From positions 62,001 to 126,000 of the forward strand of contig JANYHF010000025.1 in assembly GCA_025359185.1 (NCBI GenBank): 64,000 nucleotides of DNA. Direction: 5' to 3'. The position numbers were made by a program, and so were the translations under genes. Under the pieces are notes generated by a model. It had not been told where the DNA came from. It did no database searches and was given only the letters and a program-made list of their open reading frames with translations. This document shows, piece after piece, positions 9,107-18,951 of the stretch; the first letter of the stretch is position 1, and each line of letters opens with the position of its first letter. Origin of the DNA: Hyphomicrobiaceae bacterium. Its GTDB lineage: Bacteria; Pseudomonadota; Alphaproteobacteria; Rhizobiales; Hyphomicrobiaceae.

Positions 9107-10495
9107 ATGCACAGGCAATCGATCATTGTACCTCTGGTCGTGGCCGCCGGATTGTTCATGGAAAACATGGACCAGACGGTGATCGCCACCAGTCTGCCAG
9201 CGATGGCGCTTGATCTCGGTACGGATCCGGTCACGCTGAAGCTTGCCTTCACGTCCTATCTCCTCAGCCTTGCCGTGTTCATTCCTGTCAGCGGCTGGAC
9301 CGCTGACCGGTTCGGCGCCCGCACGATTTTCCAACTGGCAATGCTGGTGTTCACGCTTGGGTCGATCGGTTGCGGCATGGCCCAATCGCTGACGAGCTTG
9401 ATCGTGTTCCGGATGCTGCAAGGCGTCGGCGGCGCCATGATGGTGCCGGTCGCTCGCCTGATCATCCTGCGCTTGGTGCCCCGCTCCGAAATGCTGACGG
9501 CGCTTGCCTATCTCACCATGCCCGCCTTGATCGGCCCAGTTGTCGGCCCGCCACTGGGAGGCTTCATCACCACCTACTGGCATTGGCGCTGGATTTTCTG
9601 GATCAACGTACCGGTTTGCCTGCTGGGCCTGGTGCTGGCGTTTCTCTATTTGCCGTTGGTGCGGGATGCGCATCGCGAACGGCTGGATTGGCTGGGGTTC
9701 ATTCTGACGGCGACGGCGCTGAGTTCGCTGCTGTTCGGCGTGACGTTGATCGGCCGCGCCTCGGTGTCGTGGAGCCTGACGCTTGGGCTGCTGATGATTG
9801 GCAGTGTGATAGCCTGGCTTTATATGCGTCATGCCAAACGGACGGCGCATCCCATCCTCGACCTGACGCTGCTGGCGACGCCAACGTTCCAATCGGGCGT
9901 CGTGGGTGGGGGGCTTTTCCGCATTGGCATCGGCGCATTGCCATTCCTTTTGCCGCTGCTTTTGCAGCTTGGCTTCGGCTTCACTCCTTTTCAGTCCGGT
10001 TCGCTCACCTTCGCGGCGGCCGCTGGCGCCATCGCCATGAAGACAACCGCGCAGCCGATCCTCGGCCGGTTCGGCTTTCGGCGGGTCCTCATTGCCAACG
10101 GCATCGCCAGTGCCATGTTCATGGCCGCGTCGGGCCTCTTCACGGCCACCACAGCGCCCATCATCATGCTCGCCGTACTACTGGCAGGCGGCTTTCTGAG
10201 GTCCCTGCAATTCACAGCCCTCAACGCCATCACCTTTGCCGACATTGAGCCCAAACGCCTCAGTGCCGCTTCCAGTCTCGCCAGCGTTGCCCAGCAGTTG
10301 TCGAGTTCGCTCGGTGTGTCGATCGCCGCCTTCGTGCTGGAGGCGGCCCAGCACTGGCGCGGCGAAACGGCCCTGCGGACGGACGACTTCGCTATTGCTT
10401 TTGCCGTGCTTTCGGTGATTTCCGCGCTGTCCGTTCTCGTCCATGCGGGCCTCACGCCAGAAGCCGGCAATGACCTGATCCCCCGGCCACGCTGA
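9107..10495 (+). CDS. MFS drug-efflux transporter, DHA2/EmrB-QacA type
   Basis: This 462-aa membrane protein has many transmembrane segments, probably 14, and the DHA2 motifs: the first helix ends with ENMDQTVIATSLPAM, motif A reads GWTADRFGAR, and motif C appears around LIGPVVGPPLGG. Members export drugs or toxic metabolites by proton antiport. ATG 9107 gives a short N-terminus before helix 1; GTG 9101 is also possible. No EmrA-like membrane fusion partner or regulator is adjacent, since lexA follows. Confidence 0.9.
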   Translation: MHRQSIIVPLVVAAGLFMENMDQTVIATSLPAMALDLGTDPVTLKLAFTSYLLSLAVFIPVSGWTADRFGARTIFQLAMLVFTLGSIGCGMAQSLTSLIVFRMLQGVGGAMMVPVARLIILRLVPRSEMLTALAYLTMPALIGPVVGPPLGGFITTYWHWRWIFWINVPVCLLGLVLAFLYLPLVRDAHRERLDWLGFILTATALSSLLFGVTLIGRASVSWSLTLGLLMIGSVIAWLYMRHAKRTAHPILDLTLLATPTFQSGVVGGGLFRIGIGALPFLLPLLLQLGFGFTPFQSGSLTFAAAAGAIAMKTTAQPILGRFGFRRVLIANGIASAMFMAASGLFTATTAPIIMLAVLLAGGFLRSLQFTALNAITFADIEPKRLSAASSLASVAQQLSSSLGVSIAAFVLEAAQHWRGETALRTDDFAIAFAVLSVISALSVLVHAGLTPEAGNDLIPRPR

Positions 10496-10527
10496 TTTTT
10501 CCGTTGCAGATGCAGATAAGGCTTGTG

Positions 10528-10542
10528 GAACATTGAGCGAAC
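10528..10542. promoter_or_regulatory. LexA (SOS) box upstream of lexA
   Basis: The sequence GAAC-ATTGAGC-GAAC is a perfect GAAC-N7-GAAC direct repeat, the reverse complement of the alphaproteobacterial SOS box GTTC-N7-GTTC. It lies 78 bp before the lexA start, where autorepression is expected. A degenerate copy, GTTC-N7-GTGC, follows at 10554-10568. Confidence 0.85.
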
Positions 10543-10576
10543 ATATATGCATTGTTCACTCTTTGTGCAAAGTGGA

Positions 10577-10595
10577 CGGAACATCCGACGTTCCG
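10577..10595. promoter_or_regulatory. Inverted repeat CGGAAC-N7-GTTCCG before lexA
   Basis: The arms CGGAAC and GTTCCG are perfect reverse complements separated by 7 bp. The site is only 25 bp before the lexA ATG, so bound protein would block transcript elongation or initiation. It may be a second LexA contact site with inverted rather than direct half-sites, or a site for another protein. Confidence 0.45.
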
Positions 10596-10620
10596 CCATG
10601 CAACTCAAGCGGAGCCCGCC

Positions 10621-11364
10621 ATGCTGACTGCCAAGCAGAAGGATCTGCTGCTGTTCATACATTCAAGGATGCAAGAGTCCGGCATCCCGCCCAGCTTTGA
10701 TGAGATGAAAGTCGCGCTCAATCTCAAATCCAAATCGGGCATCCATCGCATGATCGTCGGGTTGGAGGAGCGGGGTTTTATCCGCCGGCTGCCCAACCGG
10801 GCGCGGGCGCTGGAAGTGGTGAAGTTGCCCGATTCAATGCCAGCTGCGTCCAGGAACAGCAAAGTTGCGAGCCCGCCAGCCGCCCCTCAGCCACTTCCTG
10901 CCGAGCGAAGTTTCACGCCCAGTGTCGTCGAAGGATCCTATGGCCGTGGCATAGCAACGCCCAAATCGACCAGTTATCGAGGCGCTGTCTCAGTGCCCGT
11001 GATGGGGCGGATCGCGGCCGGTGTTCCGATCGAAGCCATTCAGAACCACGAATATGATATTGAAGTGCCGCCCGACATGGTGCTTGGCGGCGAGCACTTC
11101 GCCCTCGAAGTGAAGGGCGATTCGATGATCAACGCCGGCATCCTCGAAAATGATGTGGTGATCATCCGCCGGGGCGAAACGGCTGGTAGCGGCGATATTG
11201 TGGTGGCGCTGGTTGAGGGCGAGGAGGCGACGCTGAAGCGGCTCCGGCGCAAGGGCGCGTCGATAGCGCTGGAAGCAGCCAACCCGGCGTATGAGACGCG
11301 CATATTCGGCCCCGACCAGATCAATGTTCAGGGCAAGCTGGTGGGTCTGATCCGGCGGTACTGA
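10621..11364 (+). CDS. lexA: LexA repressor
   Basis: This 247-aa SOS repressor and self-cleaving peptidase has an N-terminal winged helix-turn-helix (residues 1-70), an unusually long Pro/Ala/Ser linker (about 72-118) and an S24 peptidase domain. The Ala133-Gly134 cleavage bond lies in RIAAGVPI, the catalytic Ser168 in KGDSMI, and Lys206 in EATLKRL. AGCGGAG precedes the ATG. The upstream SOS box shows autoregulation. It is convergent with comEC, followed by gltX, a gene order I know from Rhizobiales. Confidence 0.97.
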   Translation: MLTAKQKDLLLFIHSRMQESGIPPSFDEMKVALNLKSKSGIHRMIVGLEERGFIRRLPNRARALEVVKLPDSMPAASRNSKVASPPAAPQPLPAERSFTPSVVEGSYGRGIATPKSTSYRGAVSVPVMGRIAAGVPIEAIQNHEYDIEVPPDMVLGGEHFALEVKGDSMINAGILENDVVIIRRGETAGSGDIVVALVEGEEATLKRLRRKGASIALEAANPAYETRIFGPDQINVQGKLVGLIRRY

Positions 11365-11412
11365 CTGGTCGGGTTGGGTTGAACAGTTTGCGGTCTCCAT
11401 GGGAGGGCGGCA

Positions 11413-13929
11413 TCAGCCGTTGGCTGAGGATGCGGCCGGAGTAGTTGAGGCAGGCTCGGGGCTACTGCGTGCTGAACGTGCGGCCGGGATCGTTGCGGGA
11501 TCAGAGCTGGGCGTGGACGGTGGCTTTTTGTGAGGTTTGTTTTTGTTTGCCGCCGGTTTGTGAGTCGATGGCGCATGGGCCGAAAATTTGTGGGTCAGCG
11601 ACGGGCTGTATTTGTGGCCGCTATACCTGTGATCGCCAGTTTTGGAGGCACCGTGTTGCCAGCCCGGTGTCGCCAGATCTTCGATGGCACTTGAGCGGTC
11701 ATAGAGCGTGGCCATTTGCGCCCAGGGCCGGTCGCCACGACCGGCCGCGACGTTGGCGAGTATGGGACCAGCCGCCGTCATCCGAATGGTGTGCGCTCCG
11801 CCGACCCTGAGGTCGCGGATATCGAGGACAAGCGCCGGTCCTTTGCATGGACCTGGCTGCCGGTATCGCAGGATGACAATCGCCGCGTTGGCGCAATCGT
11901 CCTGCAACGACGCCGGTCCATCCGAAATCGCCACCACCTTGCCATGAACGAGAGCCGTACACCCCAGAGTGTCGCAGCGGAACCCGTCGCCATTTTGAAT
12001 GGCGTCCGCTCCCCGGCCATCAGCATCGGCCTCAAGCCATTGCGCCAGCTGGAATTTCGCTCCGGCGACCGGCATTGCCGATAGGCCGCCGCCCGGCAGC
12101 CGGATTGCCACCGGCGTGCCCTCACGGCCGATCAGAATATCTGGCGCATCGCTGCGCACGGCCAACAGCATCCCCGCCGCCACGCCCGCCAGCCCCAGCC
12201 AGCGCCAGCCAAACCGCCAAAGGCACAACCATGCGCCGCCTAACGTGATCGCGGCCAGTGCCGACACAGGCATCTGCGGCACCAGTACCACGGCCCCGGG
12301 CAATGCACTCACGCGTTCGGCAATCCACAGCATCGCGGCAACGCAACTATCGACTAGCACGAGTGGCCCGGCTTCCAGCCCGAACGGCATTGCCATCAGC
12401 ACCAGTGCCACCAGCGGCATGATGATCAGATTGAAGAGCGGCTCGGCGAATACATTTGCGAGCACGCCATAAACCGGCAAGCGATGGAACGTAAACAGAG
12501 TATAGGGCGAGACCGCAATCGTCGCGATCATGGTCGCAGCCAGCGTCTCGCGCGGGATCGTCACGGCCAACCGTGCCGCCCGCTCCACCCAGGGCGGCCA
12601 GCTCACTGCTTTGCCGGCCTGCCGCCGCAGCTCAAGCTTGTGGCGCGCCGGAAGTTCGCCCGGCCGGTGCTGGTCGCGCGCCCACTCATAGGCCGCCATC
12701 AGCGCCACCACGGCCGAAAACGACATCTGGAAACTCGGGTCCATCATCGTTTCGGGCGCGGGCAGGAGCAAGCACAGCGCGGCGATGGCGAGGTTGCGCA
12801 TTGACAATGCGGGACGGTCGAGGAGCACAGCCAGGAGGCCTATCGCGACCATCACATAGGCCCGGCTGGTGGCGCTGCCGCATCCCGAGATCAGCAGATA
12901 GAACGTCGCCCCAGCAAGCCCTACGCCGGTCGCCAGCTTCTTCACCGGCCATCGCAAAGCGACGCTCGGAAAGGCGGCCAGCAGCGATCGTGTAAGCGCA
13001 AACAGCGACCCCGCCATCAGGGTGATCTGGAGGCCGGAAATCGCCAGAATATGCGACAGCCCGCTATCGCGCAGCGCCTCGGTAATATCGCGCGGGATCG
13101 ACTTCTGTTCGCCGGTGACGATGGCGTCGGTGATGATGCCGCTCTTGCCCGGCAGCGCAGTGGTGATGCGCAGGCTGATATCTTCGCGCATCCGCTCAAC
13201 GAACGTCCGGCACTGGGTCCACCAGGGCATCGCTGACGGTTGCGGATCGGGCACCGGCCGCCCGATGGTGAAGCCAACGCCGCCCACACCGGCAAACCAG
13301 GCCTGGCGGGCAAAATCATAGCCGAACGGTTCGGACGGCTGCGGTGGCGGCTGCAGCATCGCCTTCACGATGAGTGCGTCGCCCGCCAGCACGCCGGTAT
13401 TGCTGTAGCGCGAACTCACCCGCACGCGCAGCGGCGTTGCTTCCGCCGCCACGCCCTCGATGCTCGCGACACGGATGGTATAGCGCACGCCCTTCTCGGC
13501 CCGCCGCTCGACGAGCTCCACCCAGCCATGCACCACCTGCACGCGCTTGGAATAGCCGACGACCGGTCCGCGCATCCATTCGACGCGCGCTTTGGCGGCC
13601 GTGAAACCGATGGCCAAACTCAGCAGCGCGCCCGTGCAGGCGAGTGCCATCACGCCGTGCCGCAAAGCCATCCTGAGGCCGATGGCCGCCACCAAAGGGG
13701 CAAGCGCAAACAACCAGCCCGGCTCAAACGGCAGGCCGAAATAGACGCCGATTCCCACACCAGCGAACACCGGCACCCAAAGGAACCAGCGATTCTGCTC
13801 GGCATCAAGCAGCGCCAACACGCCGCTGAAGGTGAGCGTGCGCGTCGCATAGCGGCGCAATGCGATGGCCGGATTGACGCCGGAAACCCCCGCAAGCCAC
13901 AACTCGGACCTGGCGCCCAGCACCCCCAT
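11413..13929 (-). CDS. comEC: ComEC/Rec2-family DNA-uptake channel protein
   Basis: This 838-aa inner-membrane protein would form the channel for single-stranded DNA entry in transformation. An N-terminal membrane region and OB-like domain (about residues 120-200) precede the competence domain, recognised by GLSHILAISGLQITLMAG and LISGCGSATSRAYVM. The C-terminal part lacks the HxHxDH motif of a metallo-beta-lactamase domain. It ends in about 70 residues of Lys/Pro/Ser/Ala-rich low complexity. Most alphaproteobacteria keep comEC without proven competence, so function is inferred. It is divergent from gltX. Confidence 0.9.
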   Translation of the reverse strand: MGVLGARSELWLAGVSGVNPAIALRRYATRTLTFSGVLALLDAEQNRWFLWVPVFAGVGIGVYFGLPFEPGWLFALAPLVAAIGLRMALRHGVMALACTGALLSLAIGFTAAKARVEWMRGPVVGYSKRVQVVHGWVELVERRAEKGVRYTIRVASIEGVAAEATPLRVRVSSRYSNTGVLAGDALIVKAMLQPPPQPSEPFGYDFARQAWFAGVGGVGFTIGRPVPDPQPSAMPWWTQCRTFVERMREDISLRITTALPGKSGIITDAIVTGEQKSIPRDITEALRDSGLSHILAISGLQITLMAGSLFALTRSLLAAFPSVALRWPVKKLATGVGLAGATFYLLISGCGSATSRAYVMVAIGLLAVLLDRPALSMRNLAIAALCLLLPAPETMMDPSFQMSFSAVVALMAAYEWARDQHRPGELPARHKLELRRQAGKAVSWPPWVERAARLAVTIPRETLAATMIATIAVSPYTLFTFHRLPVYGVLANVFAEPLFNLIIMPLVALVLMAMPFGLEAGPLVLVDSCVAAMLWIAERVSALPGAVVLVPQMPVSALAAITLGGAWLCLWRFGWRWLGLAGVAAGMLLAVRSDAPDILIGREGTPVAIRLPGGGLSAMPVAGAKFQLAQWLEADADGRGADAIQNGDGFRCDTLGCTALVHGKVVAISDGPASLQDDCANAAIVILRYRQPGPCKGPALVLDIRDLRVGGAHTIRMTAAGPILANVAAGRGDRPWAQMATLYDRSSAIEDLATPGWQHGASKTGDHRYSGHKYSPSLTHKFSAHAPSTHKPAANKNKPHKKPPSTPSSDPATIPAARSARSSPEPASTTPAASSANG

Positions 13930-14013
13930 GGCAGCCGGCCTTACTCCTCCTGCCGGCCTGTGCTAGAGGACGGCAACGCATTACTCACCTGACCTTTTAC
14001 AACGGCCTTCGAC

Positions 14014-15435
14014 ATGACCGCTCAAATCGTCACCCGCTTCGCGCCCTCGCCAACCGGCTTCCTGCATATCGGCGGCGCGCGCACTGCCCTGTTCAACTGG
14101 CTTTACGCGCGCGGCCGGGGCGGCAAGTTCCTGCTCCGCATCGAGGATACCGATCGCGAGCGTTCGACGGAGCCCGCCGTCGCTGCGATCCTCGATGGGC
14201 TGCAATGGCTTGGGCTGACCTGGGACGATCTGCCTGTGTATCAATTTGCCCGGGCGCGCCGTCACCAGGAGATCGCCCAGTCGCTTTTGGCGTCGGGTCA
14301 TGCTTACCGCTGCTATTGTACGCCTACGGAGCTTGACGCCATGCGCGAAGCCGCCAGGGCCCAAGGCCGGCCGCCTGTCTATGACGGTACCTGGCGCGAC
14401 CGCGACTCCAAGCTCGCCCCCCCGGGCGTGAAGCCGTCGATCCGCTTCAAGTCGCCCCGCACAGGTGAGACGGTGATCGATGATCAGGTGCAGGGCCGCG
14501 TCATATTCAAGAACGAGAGCCTCGACGATCTGATCATTCTGCGCAGTGATGGCAATCCGACGTACAATCTGTCGGTGGTTGTCGATGATCACGATATGGG
14601 CATCACGCACATTATCCGTGGCGACGATCACCTGACCAATGCGGCCCGGCAATCGCAAATTTATGCGGCTATGGGCTGGACCCGGCCCGTCTTTGCGCAT
14701 GTGCCGCTGATCCACGGGCCTGACGGCGCCAAACTGTCCAAGCGGCATGGCGCGCTCGGCGTCGATGCCTATAGAGACATGGGTTATCTGCCTGTGGCCC
14801 TGCGCAATTATCTGATCCGGCTCGGTTGGTCGCATGGCGATGACGAATTTATTTCGGCTGAACAAATGCTCAAATGGTTCGATCTGCCTGCCATCGGCCG
14901 CAGTCCGGCGCGCTTCGATTTTCTGAAGCTCGCCAATGTCAACGGCTATTACATGCGCGTGGCGCCGGACACGGATCTGATCGCGGCGTTGCGCGAGATG
15001 CTGCCGAATTCGGCCGATCACGCGGATCTCGCAAGCCGCATGACGGACGCCGATTGGACGCGGCTGCTTGGAGCGATGCCGGGACTGAAGGAGCGCGCCA
15101 AAACGCTGGTGGAGCTGATGGCAAGCGCTGGCTACCTGTTCGCGGTGCGGCCACTAGCGATGGAACCGGAAGCGCAGAAATTGCTTGGGCCTGATGGAAA
15201 AGCTGCCCTGCAAGGCGCGCTCAACGTTCTGGAGGTTGCCACAGTCTGGCAGGCACCGGCTTTGGAGGCCGCCATGAAAACCCATGCAGAAGCGGCCGGA
15301 TTGAAGCTTGGCAAGCTCGCCCAGCCCTTGCGGGCGGCACTGACAGGCCGGGCCACCTCGCCCGGCATCTTCGATGTGCTAGTGAGCCTTGGCCGCGACG
15401 AAGCACTGGCGCGGATTCGCGATCAGGCGGTTTGA
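14014..15435 (+). CDS. gltX: Glutamyl-tRNA synthetase
   Basis: This 473-aa class I synthetase charges tRNA-Glu. The HIGH motif is in [19 protein letters not shown], the KMSKS motif is [13 protein letters not shown] (about 243-255), and the anticodon-binding helical domain fills the C-terminus. The length is normal for the discriminating or non-discriminating bacterial enzymes, which sequence alone does not separate. In relatives gltA (citrate synthase) often follows; here a small secreted protein on the opposite strand follows instead. Confidence 0.97.
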   Translation: MTAQIVTRFAPSPTGFLHIGGARTALFNWLYARGRGGKFLLRIEDTDRERSTEPAVAAILDGLQWLGLTWDDLPVYQFARARRHQEIAQSLLASGHAYRCYCTPTELDAMREAARAQGRPPVYDGTWRDRDSKLAPPGVKPSIRFKSPRTGETVIDDQVQGRVIFKNESLDDLIILRSDGNPTYNLSVVVDDHDMGITHIIRGDDHLTNAARQSQIYAAMGWTRPVFAHVPLIHGPDGAKLSKRHGALGVDAYRDMGYLPVALRNYLIRLGWSHGDDEFISAEQMLKWFDLPAIGRSPARFDFLKLANVNGYYMRVAPDTDLIAALREMLPNSADHADLASRMTDADWTRLLGAMPGLKERAKTLVELMASAGYLFAVRPLAMEPEAQKLLGPDGKAALQGALNVLEVATVWQAPALEAAMKTHAEAAGLKLGKLAQPLRAALTGRATSPGIFDVLVSLGRDEALARIRDQAV

Positions 15436-15443
15436 TCGCGCGC

Positions 15444-15683
15444 TCAGACGCAGACCTTCAGCAGTGAAATCCAGTGCGTGCCAGCCGGGCAGCGGTGCCG
15501 GTTACGCTCGCACTTGAAATAGTAAAAGCTGTAATGCCAGCCATTGCCGCAGAGCAGGCCCCGGACCGGGATGAGGCTGAGTTCGCTTGGCCCGGCCGGT
15601 GCCGGAAGCGTGACGGCATTGGCAGAACCCATCATTGAGCAGAGCATCAGGTTGATGACAAAGGATTGGGTCAATCGCAGCAT
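15444..15683 (-). CDS. Small secreted cysteine-containing protein, unknown function
   Basis: This 79-aa protein is not recognised. It has a clear signal peptide with cleavage likely after GSANA at about residue 23. The mature part is about 55 residues with four cysteines (GLLCGNGWHYS, FKCERNRHRC, LLKVC), enough for two disulfides, and many aromatic and basic residues. It ends 8 bp from the gltX stop on the opposite strand. Similar short Cys-containing exported proteins are common in Rhizobiales; no role can be assigned. Confidence 0.65.
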   Translation of the reverse strand: MLRLTQSFVINLMLCSMMGSANAVTLPAPAGPSELSLIPVRGLLCGNGWHYSFYYFKCERNRHRCPAGTHWISLLKVCV

Positions 15684-15749
15684 CGCAACCTCCGTGGATG
15701 GGTTGGGCGTTCATTGCCTATTGGCGGATCGATTCGCTAGGTGAGGCCT

Positions 15750-16952
15750 TTAGGATGTCTCTGTTTGGTGCGTCGTCTTCCAGCGCTCGCGCCACGCGAT
15801 GACGGCGACAAACACGGCCAGCAGAAATGCGACGGAGTAGGGGAAGCCGTCTGGCCCGAAGGCCTGCATGGTCCAGCCCGTGAGCAGGGCCCCAACCAGC
15901 GCACCGGCGCCCCACATGCTGGCAATCGCGGCGGTTCCGGTCACCAGATCGCGGCCGGTGAAACGTTCGCCAACTTCCGATAGCGCCACTGTGTACATGC
16001 CGGACGATGAAGTTCCGATGATCATCAGTATAACCCATTGCATGGGCGTCCCCATCACGGACGGGAGCAGCGCTGTGAACACGGCCGTAACCACCACGCA
16101 GCCGGTCATCACCACGCGCTTGGACAGATGATCGGCTAGCCAGCCGATGGGAAATTGCAGCGCCACATTACCCAGCACAAGGATCGTCAGCGTCAATGCT
16201 GCCGTCTGCTGATCAAGCCCTTTGCGCAGCGCATACAGTGGCAGGAAGCCAAGGCAGGCGGCGTCAAACAACGCAAACATTGCCACGGAGAGCAGGAGTA
16301 CGGGCGCGCGGACAAAGAAGGAAAACACTGAACTCGCAGACGCTCCGTGTTCATTGTCTGAGTATTCCGGCTCTTTGACTGAGAGCACCGGCACCGTGGC
16401 CGCCGCCAGCACCACCGCACCAATCGCAAATGGCAGAATGCCAGCGATGCCGGTGACCGCGATCAGCGCCGGGCCTAGCCCGAAACTGGCAGCGAGGATG
16501 CTCGAATAGACGGCCACCACCCGTGAGCGGTACTCGCCATCCGCCGACTGGATGATCCAGGCCTCGCTGATGGAGAACAGCGTGGACACGGCGATTCCCT
16601 GAACGATCCGGAGAATAAACCAGCCCCAGAAAATAGGCGTTAACGGATAGATGAGGACAATCACCGCTGCGAGCAAGGCCGCAATCACCAGCACCCGTTT
16701 GGCGCCGAAGCGCAAGGCCAACGGCGGCACGATGACGCCCGAAAGGAGGATGCCGACCGGCTGCATCGCCGTGTTGAGACCGATCCATTGCGAACTGACG
16801 CCGGCCCGTTCCATGAGGAGCGCCAGCAGCGGAAACATTTCACCCAGTGCGAAACCGAACACGGTAACGCAGGCAACAGCCGCCAGCAGATTGCGCCAGC
16901 GGATGCGCTCGGCCTCGACGGCGATGCGGACCTCGTCTGATTGTCCCGCCAC
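15750..16952 (-). CDS. MFS transporter (YcaD-like, 12-TM)
   Basis: This 400-aa membrane protein appears to have twelve transmembrane segments in two halves. Motif-A-like loops appear as PLALRFGAKRVLV in the first half and GWLADHLSKRVVM in the second. It resembles YcaD/sugar-efflux-like MFS proteins, but the substrate is unknown. It starts with GTG three bases after the GST gene stop, so the two form an operon with GST first, suggesting export of a conjugate or xenobiotic; that link is inference. Confidence 0.85.
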   Translation of the reverse strand: MAGQSDEVRIAVEAERIRWRNLLAAVACVTVFGFALGEMFPLLALLMERAGVSSQWIGLNTAMQPVGILLSGVIVPPLALRFGAKRVLVIAALLAAVIVLIYPLTPIFWGWFILRIVQGIAVSTLFSISEAWIIQSADGEYRSRVVAVYSSILAASFGLGPALIAVTGIAGILPFAIGAVVLAAATVPVLSVKEPEYSDNEHGASASSVFSFFVRAPVLLLSVAMFALFDAACLGFLPLYALRKGLDQQTAALTLTILVLGNVALQFPIGWLADHLSKRVVMTGCVVVTAVFTALLPSVMGTPMQWVILMIIGTSSSGMYTVALSEVGERFTGRDLVTGTAAIASMWGAGALVGALLTGWTMQAFGPDGFPYSVAFLLAVFVAVIAWRERWKTTHQTETS

Positions 16953-16955
16953 GGA

Positions 16956-17570
16956 TCAAGCCTTCGCAACCGGCCGGGCGGGCAGCGGCACATAACCCTT
17001 CAAAGCTTCGATACGCTTGAACCAGGCGGTGATTGCAGGGTAGGCGTCGTGTGTCATGCCGCCCATCGAGACGAGAGACGCATAAGGATAGCAGGCCACA
17101 TCGGCGATGGTGGAATGAGAAGTTACCAGCCAGTTGCGGCCGGTGAGGCTGGCCTCCAGGACGCTCAGCACACCGCTGGCTTTCTCCTGCGCCTCGGCGA
17201 GGTTGCCCGGCCGGAGGCCAAGCCCGATGGCGCGAACTGCTGCGAGGGTATTGAGAATTTCGTTGTTGGCGTAGGCGAGCCACTGCTGCACCTCGGCCAT
17301 GCCGGCAGGGGAGGCCGGATACCACGTACGCGCCGCGTCATATTTGGCGGCAAGATAGACCAGCACCGCATTGCTGTCGCGTATGATCGTGCCCGCATCA
17401 TCCAGCACGGGAACATGGTGCAAGGGATTGATGGCGAGGAACCAGGGTTCCATCTGCTCCTTCTTGGAGAGATCGACCGTGTGCTTCTTGTATTCCACGC
17501 CGAGCAGGCCAAACAGCAATCGCGCCTTGTAGCAATTGCCGCTGCGTTCCATGTCGTAAAGGGTGATCAT
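16956..17570 (-). CDS. Glutathione S-transferase family protein
   Basis: This 204-aa protein has an N-terminal thioredoxin-like domain (ITLYDMERSGNCYKARLL, then NPLHHVPVLDD with the cis-Pro and the DSNAVLVYLA glutathione-binding segment). An all-helical C-terminal domain follows (TIADVACYPYASL). The Ser-Gly-Asn-Cys near residue 10 marks the likely catalytic area of bacterial beta/theta-like GSTs. It probably conjugates or reduces electrophiles with glutathione. It is first in an operon with the MFS transporter. Confidence 0.9.
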   Translation of the reverse strand: MITLYDMERSGNCYKARLLFGLLGVEYKKHTVDLSKKEQMEPWFLAINPLHHVPVLDDAGTIIRDSNAVLVYLAAKYDAARTWYPASPAGMAEVQQWLAYANNEILNTLAAVRAIGLGLRPGNLAEAQEKASGVLSVLEASLTGRNWLVTSHSTIADVACYPYASLVSMGGMTHDAYPAITAWFKRIEALKGYVPLPARPVAKA

Positions 17571-17704
17571 CGGGTGCTCCTTGCGGGTTGTTCGAGGTAT
17601 TCCAGTGATGCTTCAGCGTGATTGCGCGTAAACTTGGGTAGTTTGCGCCGATTGAGCGTACTTTGCCCAGGGTTAACGGCACTTGCAGCTGCAACGGCGC
17701 TAAC

Positions 17705-18859
17705 TCACCCCACCTTAAGGTGCAACGGCGAACGCGACAGGCTCTCATTGCCCGTCGCGTTAACCAGATAGGTCTGCGCTGGCGTCACAGCCACGCCGGC
17801 CTCGTTGTCGAAAATGATCATGTGCATGAAGAACACCATGCCCGGCTCCAGCACCACGGGATTGCCTGTATACAGCATTGGCCAGTCCATCCAGTTCGGC
17901 GCAAAGGTTGTGCCCAGACTATAGCCGCAGGCATTCATCCGGCAGTCTGTCATACCAGCCGCATCGCACACCCTGGCATAGGCATCGAACACGCTGCCCA
18001 CCGTCTGGCCCGGCCGCAACTGCTCTTCACACGCATTAAGAGCCTCCAGTGCCACCTCCTGCATCTCCACCTGCCGGGCGGGCGGCTTGCCGACGACCAG
18101 TGTACGCATCATCGCAGAGTGGTAGTGACGGAACGTGCCCGCCCACTCCAGCGTCAACTGATCGTTCGCCGCCAGATGCCGCCGTCCGGAGGAATACCGG
18201 CACAGCAACGCCACGGGCCCAGAGCCGACGATGAACTCGTTGGCGGGCTCATCTCCGTCGCCGCGTAAAATGGCCGAATGCATCGCCGCCGAAATATCGC
18301 CGTCGAAGCCGCCGGGCTTCACGAGCGCCACCGCCGCATCATAGGCGTCGTCGGCCAGCGCGGCCGCACGGCGCACATAGGCGATCTCGGCCGCACTCTT
18401 GACGACGCGCAGCCGCGAGACCAGCATCGAGGCATCCGTCAGGGTGCAGAACCCGTCCAGCGCCGCTTCCAGCCGCTTGCCGTTCGCCGCCGTCAATCCG
18501 TAGGCATCATATTCGACACCAAGCCGCTTGCCCTTGCAACCATGCGCCTCAAGAAGCGCCCGCAGCTCCAGCGCCGGATTCGCGCCGTCACGGTCGCGCC
18601 AGATGCGGATATCCTCAATATCTGACGTCAATTGTGCCTGCCGCAGGTCGGGCGCCCGTGTCAGCAACGTACGTATTGATCCGTCGGCCGATACATACAG
18701 GCACTGGAAAAACACGAAGCCAAAGGTATCATAACCCGTCAGGTAGTACATGCTCTCCTGGCGGAACATGAGCAGGCCATCGACGCCGTCACGCTGCATG
18801 GCGTCGCAGGCGCGGCGGCGGCGGGCGGCAAGTTCGGTGGCGGTGAAATGGATGGGCAT
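17705..18859 (-). CDS. M24-family creatinase/ectoine-hydrolase-like protein lacking metal ligands
   Basis: This 384-aa protein has a creatinase N-terminal domain (about 1-140) and a pita-bread M24 domain (about 155-380). None of the five metal ligands of aminopeptidase P or prolidase is kept. The Asp-Asp region reads LEWAGTFRHYHSAMMRT, the His region CGYSLGTTF, and the two Glu regions EPGMVFFMHMI and VTPAQTYLV. This matches metal-independent creatinase and DoeA-type ectoine hydrolase more than a peptidase, so a C-N hydrolase acting on a small amidine or cyclic compound is likelier. No ectoine genes are nearby. Confidence 0.8.
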   Translation of the reverse strand: MPIHFTATELAARRRRACDAMQRDGVDGLLMFRQESMYYLTGYDTFGFVFFQCLYVSADGSIRTLLTRAPDLRQAQLTSDIEDIRIWRDRDGANPALELRALLEAHGCKGKRLGVEYDAYGLTAANGKRLEAALDGFCTLTDASMLVSRLRVVKSAAEIAYVRRAAALADDAYDAAVALVKPGGFDGDISAAMHSAILRGDGDEPANEFIVGSGPVALLCRYSSGRRHLAANDQLTLEWAGTFRHYHSAMMRTLVVGKPPARQVEMQEVALEALNACEEQLRPGQTVGSVFDAYARVCDAAGMTDCRMNACGYSLGTTFAPNWMDWPMLYTGNPVVLEPGMVFFMHMIIFDNEAGVAVTPAQTYLVNATGNESLSRSPLHLKVG

Positions 18860-18951
18860 GGCTGGGCTCCGGCGACGATTGCCGCTAGCAACGCTGGAAG
18901 TGCGGCGGCTGTCAAATCTGTAGTGGCACGCGCCGTCTTTGTGACCTCATC

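Noticed and set aside
9029-9892. Long minus-strand frame opposite the DHA2 transporter
   Set aside because: Gln/His/Arg-rich antisense shadow typical of GC-rich DNA; the plus-strand transporter is unambiguous.
13240-13992. Plus-strand frame of 250 codons opposite comEC
   Set aside because: Antisense shadow of comEC with no start signal or family motif.
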